64,000 nt of DNA from Shinella pollutisoli (lineage in GTDB: Bacteria > Pseudomonadota > Alphaproteobacteria > Rhizobiales > Rhizobiaceae), in NCBI RefSeq assembly GCF_024609765.1, contig NZ_JANFDG010000010.1, positions 82,716 through 146,715 of the forward strand. The letters are read 5' to 3'. The translations under genes were made by a program, and so were the position numbers. Positions 56,300-64,000 of the stretch are shown in pieces. The notes under the pieces were generated by a model that was not told where the DNA came from, searched no databases, and worked only from the letters and a program-made list of their open reading frames with translations. Each line of letters begins with the position of its first letter. Within the stretch, counting starts at the first letter, position 1.

Positions 56300-56403
56300 G
56301 ATGTGCTCCCTTTGACAGCGTCATTCTGTCGCCCGAAGAATGTGGCAGGTGTTTCGCGGAAAGCAACAGGGATTTGCTCGATACTGGAGCAAAAAAGTCA
56401 ACT

Positions 56404-56733
56404 TCACTGGCAATAGGTGTTGCCGTTGCCGTCGGCGTAGCAGCGGCTCTGCGTCGCGCCGATATGGCCGCCGGCGATGCCCGGGCGGGCCCGCTGGTTG
56501 CTGATCGCCCGCCCGCCGATATGGCCGGAGGCCTGGCCGTGGGATTCGGCGTCGATCTCGAAATTGCGGTTGCCGAGCGTGCCCGCCGTGCCGCGCCGGT
56601 TGCCGGTGAAGTTTTCCCGCGTGCCGTCGGCGGCCGCGCAGGCGCCGCTCGCCGTATCGCAGACCACGCGCGACTGTCCTGCCGCCGGCGTCGCGGCGAG
56701 AAGGGCTGCGAGGAGGAGCGTCGTGCGGTTCAT
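56404..56733 (-). CDS. Small secreted protein of unknown function
   Basis: 109 aa; signal peptide at residues 1-19 (ends PAAGQ). The mature region is Gly/Asn/Arg-rich and holds four Cys (VVCDTASGAC near the N-terminus, CYADGNGNTYC at the C-terminus). No known domain. Confidence 0.68.
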   Translation of the reverse strand: MNRTTLLLAALLAATPAAGQSRVVCDTASGACAAADGTRENFTGNRRGTAGTLGNRNFEIDAESHGQASGHIGGRAISNQRARPGIAGGHIGATQSRCYADGNGNTYCQ

Positions 56734-56801
56734 GGCCGTTCCGTGCGGTGCTCCCCTCTATCTAGGTCCGCACCGCACGGGCGGCAAGGCGGGGAAAGGC
56801 G

Positions 56802-58091
56802 TCAGACGATCCCGCCGCCGCCGCTCGCCACGGCCGGCCGCTCGGCGGCCACTCTGGCGCGGTAGCCCGCCGCCCGGTAGGTCGCGACCGGATCGATCGC
56901 GCCGCCCGCTTCCAGCCGCGCCATGGCGAGGATCGGCTCGACGTCGGTGCGGAAGGCGGCCTTCAGCGTCTCCGAGGCCATCAGCGCGTCGTTCTCGTCC
57001 TGGTAGCCGGCGAGCGCCGCCCGGTCGACGATCAGGCCCTGCGCATAGGCGCGGCAGACTTCCGTGGCGCTGCGCATCAGGCTCTCGATCGGGTCGGTGA
57101 CGTTGTGGCTCTGGTCGAGCATGTGGGCGGGCGCGAAGCCGTCGGCCTGGCGCAGCTCGGCGTCGACCAGCTCGTTGAAGACCAGGAACAGCCGGTAGGG
57201 ATCGATCGAGCCGGTGTCGAGGTCGTCGTCGCCGTATTTCGAATCGTTGAAATGGAAGCCGCCAAGTTTCCTGAACTGGATCAGCCGGGCGACGATCATC
57301 TCGATGTTGACGTTGGGCGCATGGTGGCCGAGGTCGACGAGGCAGAAGGCCTTGGGGCCGAGCTCCTGCGCGATCAGGTAGTTGGTGCCCCAGTCCTGCA
57401 CGACCGTCGAATAGAAGGCCGGCTCGTACATCTTGTGCTCGGTGAAGAGCCGCCAGTCGTCCGGCAGCTCCCTGTAGATCGCCTTCATGGCGTCGAGATA
57501 GCGCTCGAAGCTCTTGGTGAAATCCGCCTGGCCGGGAAAGTTCGTGCCGTCGCCGATCCACACCGTCAGCGCCTTGGAGCCGAGCGCCTTGCCGATCTCG
57601 ATGCATTCGAGATTGTGCTCCACCGCCTGCCGGCGCGTTGCCGCGTTCGCATGTGAGAGCGAGCCGAACTTGTAGGAATGCTCCTGCTGCGGCGCGTCGG
57701 AGAAGGTGTTGGAATTCATCGCGTCGAAGCCGAGGCCCAGCGTCTCCCCCTTCTGCCGGAGCGCCGGGATGTCGGCCACCTTGTCCCAGGGGATGTGCAG
57801 CGAGACGGTGGAGGTCGCCCGCGTCAGCTCGTGGATGACGGCGCAGTCCTCCAGCTTGTCGAAGATGTTGCGCGGCTCGCCCCGGCCGGGGAAGCGGGCG
57901 AAGCGCGTGCCGCCGGTGCCGACGCCCCAGGAGGGCACGGCGACCGAATAGGCGGCGACCTTCCTCTTCACCGCGTCGATGTCGACGCCGCGGCGGGCAA
58001 GCTGCTCGCCGAGATGGTCGTAATCGTTCGCGAGATCGGCGCGGCGCCTGTCGTTCTCGCGCGACAGCACGTCCGTGGAAATCATCGTCAT
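56802..58091 (-). CDS. rhaI: L-rhamnose isomerase (rhizobial catabolic type)
   Basis: 429 aa; converts L-rhamnose to L-rhamnulose. TIM-barrel sugar isomerase of the Pseudomonas stutzeri/rhizobial type rather than the E. coli RhaA type. Metal-binding residues lie in VWIGDGTNFPGQAD, FCLVDLGHHAPNVNIEM and FHFNDSKYGDDDLDTGSIDP. AGGAGAG leader. 13 nt downstream of rhaD in one operon. Confidence 0.93.
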   Translation of the reverse strand: MTMISTDVLSRENDRRRADLANDYDHLGEQLARRGVDIDAVKRKVAAYSVAVPSWGVGTGGTRFARFPGRGEPRNIFDKLEDCAVIHELTRATSTVSLHIPWDKVADIPALRQKGETLGLGFDAMNSNTFSDAPQQEHSYKFGSLSHANAATRRQAVEHNLECIEIGKALGSKALTVWIGDGTNFPGQADFTKSFERYLDAMKAIYRELPDDWRLFTEHKMYEPAFYSTVVQDWGTNYLIAQELGPKAFCLVDLGHHAPNVNIEMIVARLIQFRKLGGFHFNDSKYGDDDLDTGSIDPYRLFLVFNELVDAELRQADGFAPAHMLDQSHNVTDPIESLMRSATEVCRAYAQGLIVDRAALAGYQDENDALMASETLKAAFRTDVEPILAMARLEAGGAIDPVATYRAAGYRARVAAERPAVASGGGGIV

Positions 58092-58104
58092 GGCGGCACT
58101 CTCC

Positions 58105-60204
58105 TCAGCGCGTGAAGGACTGGGCGTTGCCCGCGTCGACGTTGATGATGTTGCCGGTCGACTTCGCCGACATGTCGGAGGCGAGGAAGTAGATGGCTTC
58201 CGCGATATCCTCCGGGAAGACGGAGAGTTTTAGCATGGAGCGCTCGCGGTAGAGAGCTTCCAGGCCCTCCGTGTCGGTCTTGTAGATGGCGGCCCGCTGC
58301 TCCTTCCATTCGCCGGTCCAGATCTTCGAGCCGCGCAGCACCGCATCGGGATTCACCACGTTGACGCGGATCTGCTCGGACGCCCCTTCGAGCGCCAGGC
58401 ACCGGGCGAGATGGATCTCGGCCGCCTTGGCCGTGCAATAGGCCGACGCGCCGGGTGAGGCGGCAAGGCCGTTCTTCGAGGCGACGAAGACGACGTTGCC
58501 GCCCGCCTTCTGCCGGCGGAAGATGCGGAAGGCCTCGCGCGAGACAAGGAAATAGCCGGTGGCGAGGATGCCGATGTTCCGGTTCCAGAGCTCCAGCGTC
58601 GTGTCCTCGATGACGGCCGAGGAGGCAAGCCCCGCATTGGAGACGAGGATGTCGAGGCCGCCGAACGCGACCAGCGTGTCGGCGAAGCTCTTCGTCACCA
58701 GCGCCTCGTCGGTGACGTTCATGACGACCGCGCGCACGACGTCCTTGCCGTGGCGGCCGGCGAGCTCGGCCTCGGCCGCGGCGAGCGCCGTCTCATCGAT
58801 GTCGGCGAGCACCACGCAGGCCCCTTCCGCCATCAGCCGGTCGGCGGTCGCCTTGCCGATGCCGCCGGCCCCGCCGGTGACGAGGGCGATGCGGCCGGCA
58901 AGGCTCTTCGGCTTCGGCATGCGCTGCAGCTTCGCTTCCTCCAGCAGCCAGTATTCGATGTCGAAGGCCTCCTGCTCCGGCAGGCCGACATAGTCCGACA
59001 CGCCCGAGGCGCCGCGCATCACGTTGATGGCGTTGACGTAGAACTCGCCGGAGATGCGCGCGGTCGCCTTGTCCTTGGCAAACGTGATCATGCCGACGCC
59101 GGGCACGAGATAGACGACAGCGTTCGGATCGCGCATCGCCGGGCTGTTCTCCCGCTTGCAGCGCTCGTAATAGGCGGCGTAGTCGGCGCGATAGGCGGAA
59201 ACGGCGTCGGCGAGGCCGGAAAGCGTCCTGTCGACATCGGGGTTCGCCGGGTCGAAATCGACGACGAGCGGGCGGATCTTGGTGCGCAGGAAATGGTCGG
59301 GGCAGCTCGTGCCGAGTGCCGCGAGCGGTCCGAGGTTCTTCGAGGTGACAAAGTCCAGCACGGCGTCGCCGTCGTCGAAATGGCCGACCTTCCGCTCGTC
59401 CTGGCCGATCATGCCCCGGATGACCGGCATCAGTCTTTCCGCTACCGCGCGGCGGTCGGCGGGCGGCAGGACCGGCCTCACCGCGCCGCCGAAGGCGGGC
59501 CCCGCATTGTTCTCCTCGAACCAGCCGATCGCCCTGTTGATGATCTCGATCGTCGTCTCGTAGCATTCCTTCGCCGTGTCGGCCCAGGTGAAGAGGCCGT
59601 GGCTCTCCAGCACGACGCCGCGCGCCGCCGGGTTCTCCAGGCAGAACTTTTCCAGCCAGAGCCCGAGCTCGTAGCCCGGCCGCTTCCACGGCAGCCAGCC
59701 GATGTCGTCGCCGAAGATCTTTTGCGTCAGCTCCCGGCTGTTCCTGGCGGCGGCGATGGCGATGATCGCGTCCGGGTGCATGTGGTCGACGTGCTTCTTC
59801 GGCACGTAGGCGTGCAGCGGCGTATCGATCGAGGCGGCGCGCGGGTTGAGGTTGAAGGTGCAGTGGGGGAGGTACCCCACCATCTCGTCCTCGTGCTCGA
59901 CGCCGCGGTAGAGGCCCTTCAGGGCATTGAGCTTGTCCATGTAGAGCGTGGCGAAGCCGTCCATCCGGATGGTGCCGACGTCGCCGCCCGAACCCTTCAC
60001 CCAGAGGACCTCGACCTCGCCCGCGCCGAGCGGATCCTTCTCCAGGACCTTCGCCGAGGTGTTGCCGCCGCCATAATTGGTGATGCGCTTGTCGGAGCCG
60101 AGCAGGTTGGAACGGTAGAGCAGCCGCTCCGGCTCGTTCATCGACGCGGCTTTCGCGTCGTCCCACAGGTTTGCAAGGCGTGCGCCCTGTTTCTTGTCGA
60201 GCAT
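58105..60204 (-). CDS. rhaD: Bifunctional rhamnulose-1-phosphate aldolase / short-chain dehydrogenase
   Basis: 699 aa. N-terminal class II aldolase domain (about 1-410), with zinc-site His in DHMHPDAIIA and ESHGLFTW. C-terminal SDR domain (about 430-699): TGGAGGIGKATADRL for NAD(P) binding, the catalytic Y-C-T-A-K (Y-x3-K) near residue 590. It splits rhamnulose phosphate and oxidises the lactaldehyde product. The fusion is a known rhizobial and actinobacterial form. First gene of rhaDI; no frame break between the two parts. Confidence 0.95.
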   Translation of the reverse strand: MLDKKQGARLANLWDDAKAASMNEPERLLYRSNLLGSDKRITNYGGGNTSAKVLEKDPLGAGEVEVLWVKGSGGDVGTIRMDGFATLYMDKLNALKGLYRGVEHEDEMVGYLPHCTFNLNPRAASIDTPLHAYVPKKHVDHMHPDAIIAIAAARNSRELTQKIFGDDIGWLPWKRPGYELGLWLEKFCLENPAARGVVLESHGLFTWADTAKECYETTIEIINRAIGWFEENNAGPAFGGAVRPVLPPADRRAVAERLMPVIRGMIGQDERKVGHFDDGDAVLDFVTSKNLGPLAALGTSCPDHFLRTKIRPLVVDFDPANPDVDRTLSGLADAVSAYRADYAAYYERCKRENSPAMRDPNAVVYLVPGVGMITFAKDKATARISGEFYVNAINVMRGASGVSDYVGLPEQEAFDIEYWLLEEAKLQRMPKPKSLAGRIALVTGGAGGIGKATADRLMAEGACVVLADIDETALAAAEAELAGRHGKDVVRAVVMNVTDEALVTKSFADTLVAFGGLDILVSNAGLASSAVIEDTTLELWNRNIGILATGYFLVSREAFRIFRRQKAGGNVVFVASKNGLAASPGASAYCTAKAAEIHLARCLALEGASEQIRVNVVNPDAVLRGSKIWTGEWKEQRAAIYKTDTEGLEALYRERSMLKLSVFPEDIAEAIYFLASDMSAKSTGNIINVDAGNAQSFTR

Positions 60205-60265
60205 CGGCTTGTCCTCCCGGCATTTGACAGCGTGCCTTCAAATCTCACGGAAGCCTCGCGCATGT

Positions 60266-60332
60266 CAATCATAAACGATCAAAAACAATCATATTGCACC
60301 GCACAATGAAAAAATATGATTGAACATGATTG
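60266..60332. promoter_or_regulatory. rha divergent operator with four heptamers
   Basis: CAATCAT occurs at 60266-60272 and 60286-60292 (20 bp apart); its inverse ATGATTG at 60316-60322 and 60326-60332 (10 bp apart). Spacings correspond to whole helical turns and the arrangement is symmetric between rhaD and rhaR. The likely ligand is RhaR (DeoR family). The region is A/T-rich and must contain both divergent promoters; a TTGACA at 60330-60335 overlaps the last heptamer. Confidence 0.6.
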
Positions 60333-60377
60333 ACATTGCTCGTTTCCGATGGAAGCATTGCGGGCATTGGAGGAGCC

Positions 60378-61190
60378 ATGCACGAGAAGGAAAGACACCG
60401 GATCATTCTGTCGGCGGTTCAGGAGAAGCCGGTCGTGACCGTGCCCGAGCTGGTCGACCTGACCGACAGTTCCGAGGCGACGATCCGCCGCGACATCGCG
60501 GCACTCCACGTGCAGAAGAAGCTGCGCCGGGTGCGCGGCGGTGCTGAGGCATTGCATCCGCCGCAGTTCGTCGGCCTCGCCGGCCGGCCCTTCACGGTCA
60601 ACGAGACGCTGAACACCCGCCAGAAGCAGGCGATCGCCCGCGAGGCGGTGGCGCTCTGCGAGGACGGCGATCCGATCATCATCAACGGCGGAACCACCAC
60701 GTTCCAGATGGTGCATTTCCTGACGAACCGCCGCATGCAGGTCTTCACCAACTCGTTCAACATCGCCGAGCACCTGCTCAAGCATTCCAAGAACACGATC
60801 ATGCTGTCGGGCGGCACGATCTACCGCGAGCAGAACATCGTGCTGAGCCCCTTCGACAACGACGTGACGCGCAATTTCTACGCGCGGCGCATGTTCATGG
60901 GCGCGCAGGGCCTCGGCCCGCTCGGGCTGATGGAGGCGGACCCCCTGCTGATCCAGGCCGAGCAGAAGCTGATCGACCAGGCGGACGAGCTCGTCGTGCT
61001 GGTCGATTCCACGAAATTCCGCAAGCGCTCCAGCCTCATCCTGTGCGGCCTGAAGCGCATCGCCACCGTCATCACGGATTCGGGCATCGAGGACAGGGAT
61101 GCCGCGATGCTGGAGGAAGCCGGCGTCAGCCTGATCGTCGCGAACGTTCAGGCCGGCGCCAAGACTGAGAACGCATCCGCTTCGGCATGA
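60378..61190 (+). CDS. rhaR: DeoR-family regulator of rhamnose catabolism
   Basis: 270 aa. N-terminal DeoR helix-turn-helix (EKPVVTVPELVDLTDSSEAT, IRRDIAALHVQKKLRRVRGG), then the sugar-phosphate-binding DeoRC domain (DGDPIIINGGTTTFQM, VLVDSTKFRKRS). ATG 60378 directly follows GGAGGAG. Controls the divergent rhaDI and rhaRST units in rhizobia by analogy with Rhizobium leguminosarum; inducer likely a rhamnose catabolite. Confidence 0.92.
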   Translation: MHEKERHRIILSAVQEKPVVTVPELVDLTDSSEATIRRDIAALHVQKKLRRVRGGAEALHPPQFVGLAGRPFTVNETLNTRQKQAIAREAVALCEDGDPIIINGGTTTFQMVHFLTNRRMQVFTNSFNIAEHLLKHSKNTIMLSGGTIYREQNIVLSPFDNDVTRNFYARRMFMGAQGLGPLGLMEADPLLIQAEQKLIDQADELVVLVDSTKFRKRSSLILCGLKRIATVITDSGIEDRDAAMLEEAGVSLIVANVQAGAKTENASASA

Positions 61191-61227
61191 GGCCTGGGCG
61201 GCGATTTTTCACTGGGAGGAAAAAGTC

Positions 61228-62217
61228 GTGAAAATCCTGAAGACATTGCTCGTGACGGCGGCCGTCTCGGTCGCGCTCATCGCCAACACCGCGCAGGCGG
61301 AAACGAAGAAGATCGCCCTCGTCGTCAAGGCGCTCGGCATCGGCTTCTTCGAGGCGGCCAACAAAGGCGCGCAGGAAGCCGCCAAGGAGCTCGGCGACGT
61401 CGAGGTCATCTATACCGGCCCGACGACCACGACGGCCGAAGGCCAGATCGAGGTGATCAACTCGCTGATCGCCCAGAAGGTCGACGCCATCGCCGTCTCG
61501 GCCAACGACACCAACGCCCTCGTCCCGGCGCTGAAGAAGGCCATGGACCGCGGCATCAAGGTCATCTCCTGGGATTCGGGCGTGGCGCCCGAGGGCCGTC
61601 TGATGCACCTCAACCCGTCGTCGAGCCCGCTGATCGGCAACATGATCATCAAGCTCGCCGCCGACAACCTGCCGGAGGGCGGCGACGTCGCGGTGCTCTC
61701 GGCCACCGCCACCTCGACCAACCAGAACGTCTGGATCGAGGAGATGAACAAGGTGCTGCCCAACTACAAGGGCATCAACGTGGTGGCGACCGTCTACGGC
61801 GACGACCTCGCCGACAAGTCCTACCGCGAGACGCAGGGCCTCATCCAGTCGCATCCGAACCTGAAGGCGATCATCGCGCCGACCTCCGTCGGCATCGTCG
61901 CCGCCGCCCAGGCCGTGACCGACGCCGGCAAGGTCGGCGAGATCAACGTCACCGGCCTCGGCCTGCCGTCCGAGATGGCCGGCCATGTGAAATCGGGCGC
62001 ATCCAAATCCTTCGCGATCTGGAACCCGATCGACCTCGGCTATTCCGCCACGATGATCGCCTACGACCTGATTAACGGTGCGGAAGCCAAGCCCGGCGCC
62101 GAGCTGAAGATGGGCCGCATGGGCGTCGTCAAGCTCGACGACAACAACGAGGGCGCCATGGCCGACCCGTTCGTCTACGACGCCTCGAACGTCGAGGAAT
62201 TCGCCAAGATCTTCTGA
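61228..62217 (+). CDS. rhaS: Rhamnose ABC transporter substrate-binding protein
   Basis: 329 aa; signal peptide at residues 1-24 (ends AQAE). Periplasmic-binding-protein type I fold of the ribose/galactose family (KIALVVKALGIGFFEAANKG; QIEVINSLIAQKVDAIAVSA). GTG 61228 with GGAGG upstream. Binds L-rhamnose and hands it to the RhaT-P-Q importer. Confidence 0.93.
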   Translation: MKILKTLLVTAAVSVALIANTAQAETKKIALVVKALGIGFFEAANKGAQEAAKELGDVEVIYTGPTTTTAEGQIEVINSLIAQKVDAIAVSANDTNALVPALKKAMDRGIKVISWDSGVAPEGRLMHLNPSSSPLIGNMIIKLAADNLPEGGDVAVLSATATSTNQNVWIEEMNKVLPNYKGINVVATVYGDDLADKSYRETQGLIQSHPNLKAIIAPTSVGIVAAAQAVTDAGKVGEINVTGLGLPSEMAGHVKSGASKSFAIWNPIDLGYSATMIAYDLINGAEAKPGAELKMGRMGVVKLDDNNEGAMADPFVYDASNVEEFAKIF

Positions 62218-62242
62218 TCTCTGGTGATTGCGGGTGGGTTTA

Positions 62243-62391
62243 CCCCCCTCTGCCCTGCCGGGCATCTCCCCCTCAAGGGGGAGATTGGATGGAGGGCCGT
62301 CTCGCCCATCGCTGACGTCGCAATTGAGCATGGTGCCCGCCTCTTGCCGATCCCCCCTTGAGGGGGAGATGCCCGGCAGGGCAGAGGGGGG
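62243..62391. repeat. Long palindromic intergenic repeat, type A copy 3
   Basis: CCCCCCTCTGCCCTGCCGGG ... GGGCAGAGGGGGG, nearly identical in its arms to 16410-16527 but with a longer centre. It lies between rhaS and rhaT inside the transport operon and would form a strong mRNA stem-loop. Confidence 0.92.
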
Positions 62392-62450
62392 CGCCGATTA
62401 ATCACAAACCGGTGGACCGACCCTTGCTGCAGGACACGACCACATCGCGG

Positions 62451-63947
62451 ATGAAGCCCGCCGTCGCGCTCGAGGGGATCTCGAAGTCCTTTCCCGGCGT
62501 GCGGGCGCTCTCCGAGGTCTCGCTTTCGCTCTATCCGGGCTCGGTGACGGCGCTGGTCGGCGAGAACGGTGCCGGCAAGTCGACGCTGGTGAAGATCCTG
62601 ACCGGCATCTACCAGCCGGACGAGGGGACGATCCGCGTCGACGGCGCGGAGACCCGCTTTCTCACCGCCAATTCCGCGGCAAGAGCCGGCGTCACCGCTA
62701 TCCACCAGGAGACCGTGCTCTTCGACGAGCTGTCGGTGGCGGAGAACATCTTTCTCGGCCACGCGCCGCGCACCCGCCTCGGCCTCATCGACTGGACGAG
62801 GATGAATGCCGATGCGCGCGCTCTTCTCTCCCGCGTCGGCGCCGACCTCGATCCGTCGATCCGGCTGCGCGACCTCGGCATCGCCAGCAAGCACCTCGTC
62901 GCCATTGCGCGGGCGCTCTCCATCGACGCCCGCGTCGTCATCATGGACGAGCCGACGGCGGCCTTGTCGCACAAGGAGATCCACGAGCTCTACGAGCTGG
63001 TCGACCGGCTGAAGGCCGACGGCAAGGCGATCCTCTTCATCTCCCACAAGTTCGACGAGATCTTCCGCATCGCCGACCGCTACACCGTCTTCCGCGACGG
63101 GCGCATGGTCGGCGAGGGGCTGATTTCCGGGACGACGCAGGACGATCTCGTGCGCATGATGGTCGGCCGCGACGTCGGCCAGGTCTTCCCCAAGCAGGAT
63201 GTCGAGATCGGCGAGCCTGTGCTGACCGTCTCCGGCTACCGTCACCCGACCGAATTCGAGGACATCGGCTTCGAGCTGCGCCGCGGCGAGATCCTCGGCT
63301 TCTACGGCCTCGTCGGCGCCGGGCGCTCGGAGTTCATGCAGGCGCTGATCGGCATCACGAAGCCGTCCGCCGGCGCCGTGAAGCTCGACGGCGCGGTCAA
63401 GGTCATCCGCTCGCCGGCGGAGGCGATCGCCGCCGGCATCGTCTACGTGCCGGAGGAGCGCGGCCGACAGGGCGCGATCATCGGCCTGCCGATCTTCCAG
63501 AACGTCACGCTGCCCTCGCTTTCGCGCACCTCGCGGGCGGGCTTCCTGCGGCTGGCGGAGGAATTCGCGCTGGCGCGGGACTACACCTCGCGGCTCGATC
63601 TTCGCGCCGCCTCGCTCGACCAGGACGTCGGCACGCTGTCGGGCGGCAACCAGCAGAAGGTCGTCATCGCCAAGTGGCTGGCGACGAGACCAAAGGTCAT
63701 CATCCTCGACGAACCGACCAAGGGCATCGACATCGGCTCCAAGGCCGCCGTCCATGCCTTCATGAGCGAGCTCGCCGCCGCGGGGCTCAGCGTCATCATG
63801 GTCTCGTCGGAAATCCCGGAGATCATGGGCATGTCCGACCGGGTCATCGTCATGCGCGAGGGCCGCATCGCGGGCCGCTTCGAGCGCGCGGAACTGACGG
63901 CCGAGAAACTGGTGCGCGCCGCCGCCGGCATCGAGGAGGCAGCCTAA
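62451..63947 (+). CDS. rhaT: Rhamnose ABC transporter ATP-binding protein
   Basis: 498 aa with two ABC domains, as in RbsA/MglA-type sugar importers. First domain (about 3-235): Walker A GENGAGKST, Walker B VVIMDEPTAAL. Second (about 250-495): degenerate Walker A GLVGAGRSE, signature LSGGNQQK, Walker B VIILDEPTKGID. ATG 62451 lacks a good leader; GTG 62412 and TTG 62424 are alternatives. The permease genes should follow; the sequence after the stop does not look like one. Confidence 0.93.
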   Translation: MKPAVALEGISKSFPGVRALSEVSLSLYPGSVTALVGENGAGKSTLVKILTGIYQPDEGTIRVDGAETRFLTANSAARAGVTAIHQETVLFDELSVAENIFLGHAPRTRLGLIDWTRMNADARALLSRVGADLDPSIRLRDLGIASKHLVAIARALSIDARVVIMDEPTAALSHKEIHELYELVDRLKADGKAILFISHKFDEIFRIADRYTVFRDGRMVGEGLISGTTQDDLVRMMVGRDVGQVFPKQDVEIGEPVLTVSGYRHPTEFEDIGFELRRGEILGFYGLVGAGRSEFMQALIGITKPSAGAVKLDGAVKVIRSPAEAIAAGIVYVPEERGRQGAIIGLPIFQNVTLPSLSRTSRAGFLRLAEEFALARDYTSRLDLRAASLDQDVGTLSGGNQQKVVIAKWLATRPKVIILDEPTKGIDIGSKAAVHAFMSELAAAGLSVIMVSSEIPEIMGMSDRVIVMREGRIAGRFERAELTAEKLVRAAAGIEEAA

Positions 63948-64000
63948 TGGTTTTGTCAAGCTGCATGTTTGAAGTTTGGGCTGAAGGGGGTTCTTGTCTG
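63948..64000. other. Unexplained lower-GC sequence after rhaT
   Basis: 53 nt to the window end. An ATG overlaps the rhaT stop (TAATGG), where rhaP would be expected to start, but the frame reads MVLSSCMFEVWAEGGSCL, unlike an ABC permease N-terminus, and the GC content is visibly lower. It may be the edge of an inserted element. Confidence 0.4.

Overview
The window is about 64 kb of GC-rich (roughly 65%) chromosomal DNA from an alphaproteobacterium, almost certainly a member of the Rhizobiaceae (Rhizobium, Agrobacterium, Shinella or Ensifer grade; genus not resolved). Evidence: ffs-dnaX-ybaB-recR linkage, a fused YlxR/YlxQ protein between nusA and infB, an Irr regulator facing fabA-fabB-fabI, an EPSP synthase close to the Agrobacterium CP4 enzyme, a rhizobial rhaDI / rhaRST rhamnose locus, and palindromic intergenic repeats of rhizobial type. 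Most of it reads as core chromosome; no integrated phage, CRISPR array or complete IS is visible.

Layout. 1-7 kb: a pbpC (cut by the window start) / alpha-2-macroglobulin pair on the minus strand, a peptidoglycan-repair and envelope-defence module. 7.1-7.4 kb: a regulatory intergenic region with a CtrA-like box, a possible Pho-box-like element and a structured RNA ending in a terminator, before an AEC-family carrier. 8.4-12.5 kb: membrane cytochrome c, kdsB, pheA, nudC and a HIT protein. 12.7-17.8 kb: SRP RNA, dnaX, ybaB, a MOSC protein, recR and a lytic transglycosylase. 17.8-29 kb: an MFS exporter, the rimP-nusA-ylxR-infB operon behind a possible attenuator, rbfA-truB, and an orphan HWE-type sensor kinase with an SH3-like secreted protein. 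29-33 kb: rpsO, pnp and an RsmC-like methyltransferase.

33-44 kb: fabA-fabB-fabI (unsaturated fatty acid synthesis), irr, then a less conserved stretch: TRIC-family channel, YdcF-like and TMEM43-like membrane proteins, an RTX-repeat protein, an AraC regulator and a HigBA-like toxin/antitoxin pair. 44-49 kb: tRNA-Ala(GGC), a FYDLN acidic protein, aroA-cmk and rpsA. 49-57 kb: two unrecognised disordered proteins flanking nadV, each with a CtrA-like box upstream, then an RNase D-like exonuclease, a hydroxyacid dehydrogenase and small envelope proteins. 56.8-64 kb: rhamnose catabolism, with rhaD-rhaI divergent from rhaR-rhaS-rhaT across an operator region containing four copies of one heptamer. 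Directly after rhaT the sequence changes character and does not look like the expected permease gene.

Most interesting leads: (1) two similar terminator elements, upstream of rimP and of the AEC gene, sharing a downstream ATTGGTCC that could form an antiterminator; (2) CtrA-like boxes upstream of the two unknown proteins around nadV; (3) a CP4-like EPSP synthase carrying Gly rather than Ala at position 100; (4) the break after rhaT.
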